From: Planctellipticum variicoloris
GTDB taxonomy: Bacteria; Planctomycetota; Planctomycetia; Planctomycetales; Planctomycetaceae
Direction of reading: 5' to 3'
Assembly (NCBI RefSeq): GCF_030622045.1
Contig: NZ_CP130886.1
Span: 682,001-746,000, forward strand
DNA length: 64,000 nt
A program made the position numbers and the translations under genes. Shown piece by piece: positions 8,071 through 15,549 of the stretch (positions are counted from its first letter, which is position 1; each line of letters starts with the position of its first letter). Below the pieces are notes generated by a model. It did not search any database and had not been told where the DNA came from. It worked only from the letters and a program-made list of their open reading frames with translations.

Positions 8071-8907
8071 TTACATTGCTGCCGGCTTGACGGCCTGGAT
8101 GCAGGCTGCGGGGATGGTCAGCGACAGCTCTCCGGCTGTTGCGGCCAGCGCGTTCAGTCGATGTTCCAGTGCTGTAAATGTCGCCTCGACCGCTTCTTGC
8201 GGAGCGATGGATTTCCAGGCGGGGATGAAGGCCAGGCGAATGAAGTTATGGCGGAGCAGCGCGGAACCGTCGACGAATCGTTCCCGAAACGAGCTGGTGA
8301 CGACGTTGACGACTTTGAAGCCTGCTCGATCCAGCCGTTTCGTGACTGAATCGACCGTGGCGCGGTGGCTGATATGGGCGTCGAGCGCGGCGAGCTGACT
8401 GGAGAGGCCGAGTTCCAGAAGTACGCTGCGGTAGGCGTCGTAGAATTCGCTCATGTGGCCGACGAGGTTGGTCGTCAGGAACAGACTGGCTGCCGGTTTC
8501 GCGAGACGAAAGCAGGTCTGCAGCGTCGCCTCGGGGTGATCGAAGTTATTGATCCCGAGATTCGAGACGATGAGGTCGACTGAGGCGTCCGGCAGATCGA
8601 TCTCGGCTGCGCTCTGCACGAGCGTCCGAACATTTTGGATGCCCAGGTGGTTCAGCTTGCGTGTCAGCCGCTGCATGGCGGCTGCCCAGGGGTCGACGGC
8701 GATCACCAGTGCGTCGGGGCCGCAGCGCTGCGCCAGTTCGATCGTCATGAAGCCGGTGCCGGCGCCGACGTCGAGAATCGTGATGGCGGGCCGCAATGCG
8801 ACATGTTCGAGCAGCATCAGGCCGAACGGGGCGGACCACAGGGGAAGTTCGTCGTAGAGATCGCCGAACTCGGGCGTCTGATAGTCGATGGGTTCGAGGT
8901 ACTTCAT
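8071..8907 (-). CDS. Class I SAM-dependent methyltransferase
   Basis: A 278-residue cytoplasmic protein with a Rossmann-type methyltransferase domain: motif I ILDVGAGTGF at 44-53, the acidic residue after strand 2 at VDP (71-73), motif II/III VQSAAEIDLPDASVDLIVSN at 97-116 and motif IV SNLGINNFD. It resembles the ubiquinone/menaquinone (UbiE-like) and arsenite methyltransferase group in its core, but its C-terminal half has no motif that fixes a substrate. It shares its strand with yjbQ (154-bp gap) and the reductase gene at 9096-10565 (188-bp gap), spaced too widely to assume an operon. A function beyond methyl transfer is not predictable. Confidence 0.85.
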   Translation of the reverse strand: MKYLEPIDYQTPEFGDLYDELPLWSAPFGLMLLEHVALRPAITILDVGAGTGFMTIELAQRCGPDALVIAVDPWAAAMQRLTRKLNHLGIQNVRTLVQSAAEIDLPDASVDLIVSNLGINNFDHPEATLQTCFRLAKPAASLFLTTNLVGHMSEFYDAYRSVLLELGLSSQLAALDAHISHRATVDSVTKRLDRAGFKVVNVVTSSFRERFVDGSALLRHNFIRLAFIPAWKSIAPQEAVEATFTALEHRLNALAATAGELSLTIPAACIQAVKPAAM

Positions 8908-9007
8908 CGCGTCAGTCCGCGCTGCGGGTTCTGGGCGAAAGTTCTGATCAGAGCTGCGCGGCGTGCTTTCTCAACAGCGAAATCGACCGGGACGGTCAGA
9001 AGTTGAG

Positions 9008-9033
9008 ACCCTTCGGCGTTGCCGCCGAAGGGT
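9008..9033 (-). terminator. Hairpin after the reductase gene
   Basis: Perfect 10-bp stem ACCCTTCGGC (9008-9017) with GCCGAAGGGT (9024-9033), loop GTTGCC. It lies 62 bases beyond the stop codon of the gene at 9096-10565, in the gap before the methyltransferase start. Confidence 0.55.
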
Positions 9034-9095
9034 TCATTCTTCAAATACTTCGCGACTGGAGAATCCGAATTTGAAAACGGCTTGCGACTGACGGT

Positions 9096-10565
9096 TCAGT
9101 TGACTGGCAGGCCGACGAGTTGCTCCATGACATCGACGCATTCGTCGGTCTCGGCGTCGTCGCCGAGGAGTTCGAGCTGGCCGCCGCCGATTAACTGGGA
9201 GAGGCTGGTCTGGCCCTGGAACAGCGTGATCAGATCGCGGCTTTCGATGCGGCAGGTTGCTGCGGCTTCGTCGTGGATGCCGACTTCGGCCCCGACGATC
9301 TGTCCGTCGCGGACGATGAGCTGCCACTGTCCGCCGCCGGGGCCGTAGACGTCGAGGGCCAACTGGCGTTTGCCGCCTGCGCGGGCGGTGAGGCGGCTGC
9401 CGGCTTCGGTCCAGGGCTGCAGGTAGGTCTGGACGTCGTGCTCGATATCGACGGGCTTTTTGCTGGGGGTGGGGAAGCCGGCGGCGATGACGATCTGGGA
9501 GAGGCGGAGGAGCATGTCGTAATTGACGTGCGGGCAAGGCATGTGGGGAGCGGCGGCTTCGGTGTTGGTCCGATCGAACTCGGGGTCCATGCGCCAGTAG
9601 GAGTCGTAGACGCGAATGTGGTCGTAGAACACGGCTTCGGCGTCGGAGAGGTTTTCCGGTCGAGCGGCGCCGACGAAGTGGGCGCCGAAGAAGCGGTTCG
9701 AGTCTTCGAGGACGTCGCGGATGGTGCGGGTCGTGACGGGATGCTTGGGCGTCAGGTGGTAGGTTTTGCCGTGGAGTTCGGGGTTCTGCAGGACGTGCAG
9801 CATGAAGTCGGCGACCCAGTCGACGGGGACGAGGTGTTTCGTTTCCTGTCCGGTGAGGGCCAGGCGGGCGGTCTGGCCCATGACGTAGCCCGACTCGTTG
9901 ATCGGCTGGGATTTGACGATGGTGTGGACGAGCTGGAGGGCGGCGTAGAAGCCGTGATAGGTCGTCGTCACGCCGGTCTTGGAATCGCCGATGATGATGG
10001 CGGGGCGGAAGACGGTCGGCGTGTCGATGAAGTCGGCCTCGCGGACCATCTGTTCGGCGGCGAGTTTGGATTCTTCGTAGTCGTTGGAGAATTTCTGGCC
10101 GACGTCCTGTTCGGTTTCGAGGACTCGGCCGGTGCGGAGTCCGGCGACGTAGGCGGTCGAGACGTGATGGAACTTGCGGATGCGGGTGCCGCGGCAGAAC
10201 TCGAGGACGTTGCGGGTTCCTTCGATGTTCGAGCGGAACGGTTCGCCTTCGCGGCTGGTGGCGTGGAAGGTCAGGCTGGCGGCGTTGTGGATGACGGCGG
10301 TGCAGTATTCGGCGGCCCAGCGCAGGCTGACGGCGTCCAGCCCGAGATCGGGCTGGCTGATGTCGCCTTCGAGCACGACGGGACGTGGCAGGGGTTGGCC
10401 GAGGACGTCTTCCCATTCGGCGAGGAGGAGTTCGACGCGTTGGCGCGCCGTCTGGCGTCGGCCCGGGCGGACGAGGACTGCGACCGGCACGCCGGCGAGC
10501 AGGAGGTTCCGCATCAGGTAATTGCCCAGGAGTCCTGTGGCGCCTGTCAGCAGGTGGTAGCTCAT
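9096..10565 (-). CDS. NAD(P)-dependent reductase of the male-sterility/thioester-reductase type (extended SDR) with extra C-terminal domain
   Basis: A 489-residue protein. Residues 1-280 are an extended short-chain dehydrogenase: glycine motif TGATGLLGNYL at 7-17, HNAASLTF at 93-100, Ser/Thr at 136-137, and the catalytic YxxxK pair at Tyr163 and Lys167 (NDYEESK). The pattern fits NAD_binding_4, the family of fatty acyl-CoA reductases and thioester reductase (TE) domains of carboxylic acid reductases. The last 110-120 residues (from about 370) are a separate alpha/beta part with RARAGGKRQLALDVYGPGG-like sequence ending in SQLIGGGQLELLGDDAE, which resembles a sterol-carrier-protein-2-like fold; such a domain could hold a lipid substrate. 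This fusion suggests lipid or polyketide aldehyde/alcohol formation. No acyl carrier protein lies next to it. Confidence 0.78.
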   Translation of the reverse strand: MSYHLLTGATGLLGNYLMRNLLLAGVPVAVLVRPGRRQTARQRVELLLAEWEDVLGQPLPRPVVLEGDISQPDLGLDAVSLRWAAEYCTAVIHNAASLTFHATSREGEPFRSNIEGTRNVLEFCRGTRIRKFHHVSTAYVAGLRTGRVLETEQDVGQKFSNDYEESKLAAEQMVREADFIDTPTVFRPAIIIGDSKTGVTTTYHGFYAALQLVHTIVKSQPINESGYVMGQTARLALTGQETKHLVPVDWVADFMLHVLQNPELHGKTYHLTPKHPVTTRTIRDVLEDSNRFFGAHFVGAARPENLSDAEAVFYDHIRVYDSYWRMDPEFDRTNTEAAAPHMPCPHVNYDMLLRLSQIVIAAGFPTPSKKPVDIEHDVQTYLQPWTEAGSRLTARAGGKRQLALDVYGPGGGQWQLIVRDGQIVGAEVGIHDEAAATCRIESRDLITLFQGQTSLSQLIGGGQLELLGDDAETDECVDVMEQLVGLPVN

Positions 10566-10936
10566 AAATCTCCGACTTCAAACTGTGGAGGCCGAGCGCC
10601 GGACCAGAAGATCCCGGATTCAGCGGATCGGAACCCTACAACTGTAATTCCGGTGGGGACCGAATTTCAATCGACTGCTGGGCGGGGCGGGGTCAGTCTG
10701 GCGGGAACGCGTGGCAGGTTTTGGCTAGGCAGACGACAATTCCCAATCGGCAGGACATCGACGATCCATGCAGGTGTTTCTCCCGCTACAGAGGGTGCGA
10801 CCGCTGTTGGCGGAGGGCGCGAGCAGGCTCCGGCGGAAAAGCTCAAGGCGGGCCATGGCTGCGCCTTGCCGCGGGGAATTGCGGGGAATCCCCGGCAGGG
10901 TTGGGTCGGCGGCGAAGGGGGCTCTGGAAACGAAGA
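10566..10936. other. Intergenic region, no gene seen
   Basis: Upstream of the reductase gene. No open frame with protein-like character. It should contain the reductase promoter on the minus strand, but I see no clear -35/-10 pair. Confidence 0.4.
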
Positions 10937-10967
10937 CGGGGAGCGGTCCGGAATCGGACGCTCCCCG
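10937..10967 (-). terminator. Hairpin terminator after the PilZ gene
   Basis: CGGGGAGCG (10937-10945) pairs with CGCTCCCCG (10959-10967); inner TCCG/CGGA pairs extend the stem past one bulged base. It lies about 54 bases beyond the stop of the minus-strand PilZ gene. Confidence 0.6.
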
Positions 10968-11020
10968 TGGTGGAATAGATTGTGATTTAAGGACTTAGGG
11001 TCCGTTCCGGGACGAGTCTT

Positions 11021-11380
11021 TCAGGCTCCGGCTTCCGGCCGACCCATGAACCGGCCGCCACTGAAGAACATGCCGTTATCGCAGGGGGAGCACCATTCGA
11101 TGGCGACCTGGTAGGTGTACTCGCGGGTTTCGCTGGCGAGTTTGACGGTGACTTCTCCGAGGGAGACGGCGCCTTTGTGAAACAGGCCGATGCCGTGCCG
11201 GCTGATTTCGCGGGTCATGGCGGAGATGGTGTTGCCGCGCTGGGTCCGGATTTCGGCCGGAACGGACAGTTCAATCCGTTCGAACGTCCGTTGATTGGTG
11301 TAGTCGTTTTTTTCCAGACTTTCCAGCACCGACCGCAGATCGTGCATGGTAGGCCGGCTCCAAGGGTCGTCCGTCGCCAT
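11021..11380 (-). CDS. PilZ domain protein (possible c-di-GMP binding)
   Basis: A 119-residue stand-alone PilZ-like protein. The N-terminal box RTFERIELSVPAEI (31-44) carries the RxxxR motif at Arg31/Arg35 and the second box REISRHGIGLF (58-68) corresponds to (D/N)xSxxG with Glu in the first place; a beta-strand pattern follows (VTVKLASETREYTYQVAIEW). PilZ proteins bind cyclic di-GMP and control motility, adhesion or exopolysaccharide. The Glu for Asp/Asn change may weaken binding. ATG 11380 and ATG 11347 (MHDLRSVLE) are both possible; the latter is preceded by GGAG about 10 bases upstream. Single gene between a terminator and a membrane-anchored protein gene. Confidence 0.8.
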   Translation of the reverse strand: MATDDPWSRPTMHDLRSVLESLEKNDYTNQRTFERIELSVPAEIRTQRGNTISAMTREISRHGIGLFHKGAVSLGEVTVKLASETREYTYQVAIEWCSPCDNGMFFSGGRFMGRPEAGA

Positions 11381-11551
11381 TGCATCAAGCCTTCAGAGAG
11401 TCTTCCGCCGGATCGTTCGTGCGCTGCGCCCGAAATCTCAGTACGACTCTACGTTATGTTTTTCGGGCGAGAGTCGGGTTCGGCTGCGGCGGGGCGGAAT
11501 TCCGGCGACGCTGCGCGGGACTTGGCCGCCCGAAGCGGTTGACTCGCCGGG

Positions 11552-12850
11552 CTATGCCGATCGACGGCGGCGGCTGGCGAAGATCCACCCGCCGGCTGCG
11601 AGCGCCAGAAGGCCGAGCACACCGATGAGAATCGCGGTGACTGGACCGGTTGAAGCGTCGGGGCGTGTTCCGGTTTCCATCAGGGACGGCCAGGTCCAGG
11701 ACATCGAAATCGGTTTGCCGATTTTTCCGGTCGGACCTGGGGCAGCGATCGCCGCGGGGCGTTCGGTATGCGTCCCGGAGCTGCGAGCGCTGTCGGTTTC
11801 CTGGGCTCGAAATCGTTCTCGAACGGCGGCGACGCCGGCGAGGTCGCGAGGGACCTGCCGGACCGGTTCGACGCGGGCGATGAGCTCGACTCCGGGCTCG
11901 GCCGGCAGCGGTTCCGCCGGCGCGGAGGAACCGGTAGCAACTTGTGCAGGTTCCCGTTGCGGCTGGGCGTCCGAGGTGAAGGTGCCCTGATTGGCCCGCA
12001 TGACGGCGTTGGCGGCGATGAGCGCGGGGGGGGGCGAAGCGTCGGGGGTTTTGGAGGCTGTTGCGTCGGGAGCCAGACCTTCAGGAACTGTCGCCTGGCC
12101 GGTGTGGGAGGTTTTGACGATTTCGGGTTCTGCGGAGGGGGCTGTGGTCTGCTGCTGAGCCAGGAAGGCGATGACATCGACGGGCCGCTGGGCGTCGGGG
12201 GCGAATTCCAATTGCGATTCTTCGGCCATCTGTCGGGCGAGCTGGGCCAGGTGACTGGCCTGGTGGAGCTCGCCCTCCTCTGCGAGCGACCGGCTGCGGG
12301 AGAGGAGGCTGTCGACGCGCAGCCGGACCTGGTCCTGCCCCGGGCGTGCCTCTGCCGCTGGATCCGGCTTCCCCTCAAAGCCGAGCGTGAGAGCGTTGCG
12401 GAGCCGCTGGAGACTGGGGGGGTTGAGCATTGCGAGGGTGGATTCGGGTTTCACGTCGCCGGCGGCGACGGCGGTCGAATCGGGTTCCGCCGTGGGGTCT
12501 GGGTCGGCGCCTGGGTCTGGCGGGGCCGCCGGGGTCGGGCGCGGGCGGGTGACAAAGAGGTTCCAGTTTCGCGAGGGTTCTTCGATTGGAGCGGTTGCGG
12601 GGAGTTGATTCGGAACTTCTTGACTGGAAAGAGGTTCCGCGTCGGGGATGTTGGCGGAAACGCGCGGTTCGGGGGGGACTTCGGCGGGCTTGGCCGACCA
12701 CTGACGGGGGGTGACCGAGTTCCAGAAGGAGTTGAGGGACTGTCGGGAGGCGTGTGCGCACCCGCAGAACAAGCCGGAGATGCCGGCTGCGATCAACAGA
12801 CCCATCGTCGACCGCCGGAATCCGGTTCGGTCTGCCACTCGGTCCTTCAC
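11552..12850 (-). CDS. Proline-rich secreted/membrane-anchored protein of unknown function
   Basis: A 432-residue protein not assigned to a known family. From GTG 12850, preceded by AGGGA at 7 bases, it starts with a basic segment, then a hydrophobic core MGLLIAAGISGLFCGCAHASRQ (a signal peptide, perhaps with a weak lipobox at CGC). The long middle is rich in Pro, Ala, Glu and Thr, with two short predicted helical parts (LLSRSRSLAEEGELHQASHLAQLARQMAEESQLEF near the middle looks like a TPR-like helix pair). The C-terminus has one membrane helix (AILIGVLGLLALAAGGWIFA) followed by RRRR. The likely topology is a large periplasmic part tethered at both ends. Alternative starts: ATG 12805, or TTG/ATG at 12967/12964 without ribosome binding site. 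Confidence 0.6.
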   Translation of the reverse strand: MKDRVADRTGFRRSTMGLLIAAGISGLFCGCAHASRQSLNSFWNSVTPRQWSAKPAEVPPEPRVSANIPDAEPLSSQEVPNQLPATAPIEEPSRNWNLFVTRPRPTPAAPPDPGADPDPTAEPDSTAVAAGDVKPESTLAMLNPPSLQRLRNALTLGFEGKPDPAAEARPGQDQVRLRVDSLLSRSRSLAEEGELHQASHLAQLARQMAEESQLEFAPDAQRPVDVIAFLAQQQTTAPSAEPEIVKTSHTGQATVPEGLAPDATASKTPDASPPPALIAANAVMRANQGTFTSDAQPQREPAQVATGSSAPAEPLPAEPGVELIARVEPVRQVPRDLAGVAAVRERFRAQETDSARSSGTHTERPAAIAAPGPTGKIGKPISMSWTWPSLMETGTRPDASTGPVTAILIGVLGLLALAAGGWIFASRRRRSA

Positions 12851-13120
12851 TCCATCATCCCTGACGGGCTGCCCTGCTGAAGCCAGGGCGCAGGTGTTTC
12901 GAGAAGAGATCGGCAGGCGGATTGGGGGAGCATGAGCCGGGATCTGGAAAGTGCGGCGTAACATCAATACACAAAATGTGTTACGGAGATTTCAGCATTC
13001 TTTGGACTTTGGGGTGGGTGAGGCCGCGGTTTGCGGAGGACGGGTGGCTGGGGGCGTGTTGAAGAATTGGAGACAGACAGGAATGTCTGTCCTGACGAGA
13101 ATTCATTGCGTTCGAGTTCG

Positions 13121-13564
13121 GTGATTGAGACCAAACTGGAAGACTTCGGCCGTCGACTGGCTCCCGGCACGCGGCCCGGCGTCGACTACCACGTGCCGCC
13201 GCAGGGGAAATGGCCGGTCCGTGTGGGGCAGATGATTTCGAACGCCTGGATCACCCGCACGATCAACGGGTTCCTGACGTCGATGGGGAGCCGGGGGGCG
13301 TGGACCCTGTTCCAGGGGGAGAACTCGGAGACGCACCGCTGCTTCGCCGATCACATCACCGCGGAGTCGTCGACCGACTGGATGGACAAGAAGACCGGCC
13401 AGACGCACCGCATCTGGACGCCCAAGCCCGACCACCCGGACAACCACTGGCTCGACGCGACCAAGATGGCTGCCCTGGGCTGCTTCGAGCTGGGCTGCAA
13501 ACTCGCCTACGTCGAAAAGCGGGACACGACGAAAAAGAAGGCCCCGCGGGTGTCGTACCACTGA
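13121..13564 (+). pseudogene. Phage terminase large subunit, C-terminal remnant
   Basis: About 147 codons resembling the C-terminal end of a GpA-type terminase large subunit: a basic segment (LAPGTRPGVDYHVPPQGKWP, SNAWITRTINGF), the KKTGQTHRIWTPKPDHPDNHWLDATKMAALGCFELG motif typical of the nuclease-domain end, and a short tail. The ATPase domain that should precede it is missing; the frame before 13121 reads into a non-coding hairpin (GACAGACA/TGTCTGTC near 13072-13091). No start codon with a ribosome binding site. The order terminase, small zinc protein, gpW-like, portal that follows is the order of a lambda-type head module, which supports the assignment. Confidence 0.65.
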
Positions 13565-13580
13565 GCAAGGATGCTTTCCC

Positions 13581-13880
13581 ATGACCAAGCCCAAGAACGT
13601 CAGGCCGACGACCGAGCCGCAGACCGAGAAGAAGCCGATCGGGCGGCCGCCGGGGAGTCCGAATGTGCGGGAAACGGCCGTTGCGGTTCCGTCCCGCTGC
13701 AACGCCTGCGGATCGACCGAACGAGAGCCGTACCTCGATCGAAACGACTTGGAGTTCGCGGGAGTCGACTCCGGGGGAAAGGCTTTTACGCACATCGTCC
13801 GGCGGCGCGTGCGGTGTGCAGGCTGTGGGCAGATGCGAATTGACGTGACGCGGGAAAACCGGGTGCCCCCGAGCCGGTGA
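13581..13880 (+). CDS. Small zinc-ribbon protein of the prophage relic
   Basis: A 99-residue protein with a basic, proline-rich N-terminus (KPKNVRPTTEPQTEKKPIGRPPG, AT-hook-like GRPPG) and two CxxC pairs (CNACG near 42 and CAGCG near 84) that would bind one zinc ion. ATG 13581 follows CAAGGA at about 10 bases. It sits 16 bases after the terminase remnant, in the place where lambda-type modules often carry a small gene. It may be DNA-binding. A hairpin (13879-13912) overlaps its stop codon. Confidence 0.65.
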   Translation: MTKPKNVRPTTEPQTEKKPIGRPPGSPNVRETAVAVPSRCNACGSTEREPYLDRNDLEFAGVDSGGKAFTHIVRRRVRCAGCGQMRIDVTRENRVPPSR

Positions 13881-13912
13881 GCGAATCGCCGGCAAGTACT
13901 GGCGGCTCGCTC
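13879..13912 (+). terminator. Imperfect hairpin at the end of the zinc-ribbon gene
   Basis: GAGCGAATCGCC pairs with GGCGGCTCGCTC with two mismatches, loop of about 10 bases. It overlaps the TGA of the preceding gene and could end its transcript. Confidence 0.45.
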
Positions 13913-14074
13913 AATTAAGTGCTAGTTTCTTGAGCTGCGTTCGTCTGGTCGCCGACCAAGACGGAGGCGTAGCAAGTCGATGACAAATCGCTACGTCTCG
14001 GCAGTAATGGTACCCCGACGATTGCGGGGCGGCCCTTCCTTGACTCTCACGACAACTTTCAGAGAGTGATTTTA

Positions 14075-14734
14075 ATGTCTGACTCGCGCCAGCGTGCAAA
14101 GGCACAACTTCAGGAGAACATTCACCGATTGTCGTGCGTTCTCCAGAATCTGCCAGACTTCAAACACGCGACGACGTGCCACCTCGCGGAAGTTGCATTG
14201 ATGTGGGGGATGGCGGCACTTGCAGAAGACGAAGACCAAAGCGTCTGCAGCAGACGCTTCTTCGCACTCTCAGATCGTATGTTCGCGTCAACCTTCGAGG
14301 CGTTGCAACTACTTGATGAGGCATCGAGAAATGAGCTGGCCGACCGAGCAGACATCACTCAACGAGAACTCGATCAACAAGTGTGCCAGATAGCCAATCG
14401 AAGCGTTCAGGCACTGTCCTTGTTTCCCGAAGAATACAACCGGCGAGTCGTTTTCGACGCAATGTACGACGTACTTTCGAACTTCTTGCCGCATATTCGT
14501 TTGGCCGATCTTACTGAGTTGATCACTCGATGCCTGAACATGAACTTGGCCTGTGATTTCGTTAGGTTTGGGACAATTGAAGAGAATGAATGCAATTCGA
14601 AGATCAAAGACTTGTACTTGAGTATCAACCGCATTTTAGAGGAGATCGCCGAACGAGTGTCGTCTGGACAGTTAATTATCGCTGACGGCGAACTCGTTGA
14701 TCCAAACGCAGATATGGGCAGCGGAGATGTCTAA
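14075..14734 (+). CDS. AT-richer helical protein of unknown function in prophage relic
   Basis: A 219-residue protein with no recognisable domain. It is predicted to be nearly all helical and acidic-polar, with Cys at several places (CHLAEVALMW, SVCSRRFFALS, QQVCQIANRS, TRCLNMNLACDF) and an acidic C-terminal tail (DGELVDPNADMGSGDV). No signal peptide or membrane segment. Codon use is clearly unlike the neighbours: third positions are often A or T and I estimate about 48 percent GC against about 64 percent around it. It has its own terminator (14792-14814) and a separate leader of about 190 bases. It lies between the zinc-ribbon gene and the gpW-like gene, so it looks like cargo (moron) acquired by the phage. 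Such cargo is often a defence or lysogenic-conversion gene, but nothing in the sequence shows this. Confidence 0.75.
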   Translation: MSDSRQRAKAQLQENIHRLSCVLQNLPDFKHATTCHLAEVALMWGMAALAEDEDQSVCSRRFFALSDRMFASTFEALQLLDEASRNELADRADITQRELDQQVCQIANRSVQALSLFPEEYNRRVVFDAMYDVLSNFLPHIRLADLTELITRCLNMNLACDFVRFGTIEENECNSKIKDLYLSINRILEEIAERVSSGQLIIADGELVDPNADMGSGDV

Positions 14735-14791
14735 CGCGGACAAGAGTGAATAGTGCCCGTTCCGTGCGCCGTGCGGAGACATTCGTTGATG

Positions 14792-14814
14792 AAATAGCCG
14801 AACCTCGGCTATTT
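14792..14814 (+). terminator. Intrinsic terminator of the cargo gene
   Basis: Perfect 10-bp stem AAATAGCCGA (14792-14801) and TCGGCTATTT (14805-14814) with a 3-base loop, ending in TTTTCTCC. About 58 bases after the stop codon of the 219-residue protein gene. Confidence 0.8.
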
Positions 14815-14922
14815 TCTCCGTTCCCCACCCCGAACAGCCCTTCCCGGCCTCGTCTACCAGCACGAACCTGAATCGCGTCCCTTGCCTGCAGGAAGGTCGC
14901 GAGGCCCGCATTCGCCGTCGAG

Positions 14923-15102
14923 GTGGCGGCTCAGCTCGAAACGCTGCTGCGTGAGAACGTCGGCGTCCAGACCGTCACGTTCGGCGGCCAGACCGTTAGT
15001 TACGCCGACTTGCAGCAGCAGTACCAGCGATGGAAGGCGCAGGCCGCCCGCGAAACCGGCAAACGGCCGTTCATCCGGTCCCTCACGATGGAGGGACCAT
15101 GA
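14923..15102 (+). CDS. gpW-like head-tail joining protein, possibly truncated at 5' end
   Basis: About 59 residues from GTG 14923 to TGA 15100-15102; lambda gpW has 68. The sequence VQTVTFGGQTVSYADLQQQYQRWKAQAARETGKRP has the pattern seen in gpW-type proteins (turn with GGQTVSY, then a basic helix). The frame is open back to 14872 and may have lost its true start, since the preceding bases still read as protein (RPAFAVEVAAQ). The stop overlaps the next start (ATGA), the usual coupling of head genes. Confidence is limited by size. Confidence 0.55.
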   Translation: MAAQLETLLRENVGVQTVTFGGQTVSYADLQQQYQRWKAQAARETGKRPFIRSLTMEGP

Positions 15103-15398
15103 ACGCGTCCGGTCTCTGGCAGAGTGCCGCTGGGCTGTTCGACGCCGGCCTGCGTCAGGCGAGGCAGGCGTTCGGCTATGACGCCGTCGACACGGGCGAG
15201 GGGAAACGCCGCGCCCCATCCGGCGTCACTCGCAGCGAGGACGACGAGCTGCCGGTGCAGAAGCGGCGGAAGCTCCTCTCGCAGACCCGCGACCTGGCCC
15301 GCAACTTCGCGCTGCTCGGCTGGGGATGTGTCATCGGGTTTGCGGACGACGGAATCATGGGCTGCGATTGTGAGGCGTTGTCTGTTCTCCGTGGATAA
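15099..15398 (+). pseudogene. Phage portal protein, N-terminal remnant
   Basis: About 99 codons from ATG 15099, overlapping the gpW-like stop by 4 bases. The segment with FGYDAVDTGEGKRRAP and KRRKLLSQTRDLARNFALLGW matches the start of lambda-family portal proteins, which are normally 450-550 residues. Protein-like sequence stops near 15368, exactly where a copy of the dispersed repeat (15369-15520) begins; the last 10 codons come from the repeat. The gene is therefore broken, and the repeat marks the junction. Confidence 0.7.
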
Positions 15399-15520
15399 TA
15401 CTCTGACAGGTTTGAAGACCCTCACCTTGGCCCTCTCCCGCTGAAGACAGCGGGAGAGGGGACAGGAGGATGAAGAGACGAAAAGACGGATTGTTGCAGC
15501 AGCGATGCTGGTGATTTCGC
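15369..15520. repeat. Dispersed intergenic repeat, copy 2
   Basis: Same block order as 3864-4008. Its core stem is CCCTCTCCCG (15431-15440) with CGGGAGAGGG (15451-15460) around loop CTGAAGACAG. It joins directly to the truncated portal gene. Confidence 0.75.
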
Positions 15521-15549
15521 TCCATCCGTTTCGACGGACGGAATGCCTT

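Noticed and set aside
9273-10985. 570-codon plus-strand frame opposite the reductase
   Set aside because: Gly/Val/Asp-rich antisense translation without motifs; the minus-strand reductase is certain.
14882-15181. 100-codon plus-strand frame in the phage region in a different phase
   Set aside because: The neighbouring phase encodes gpW-like and portal sequences coupled by ATGA; this phase is Arg/Ser-rich without motifs.
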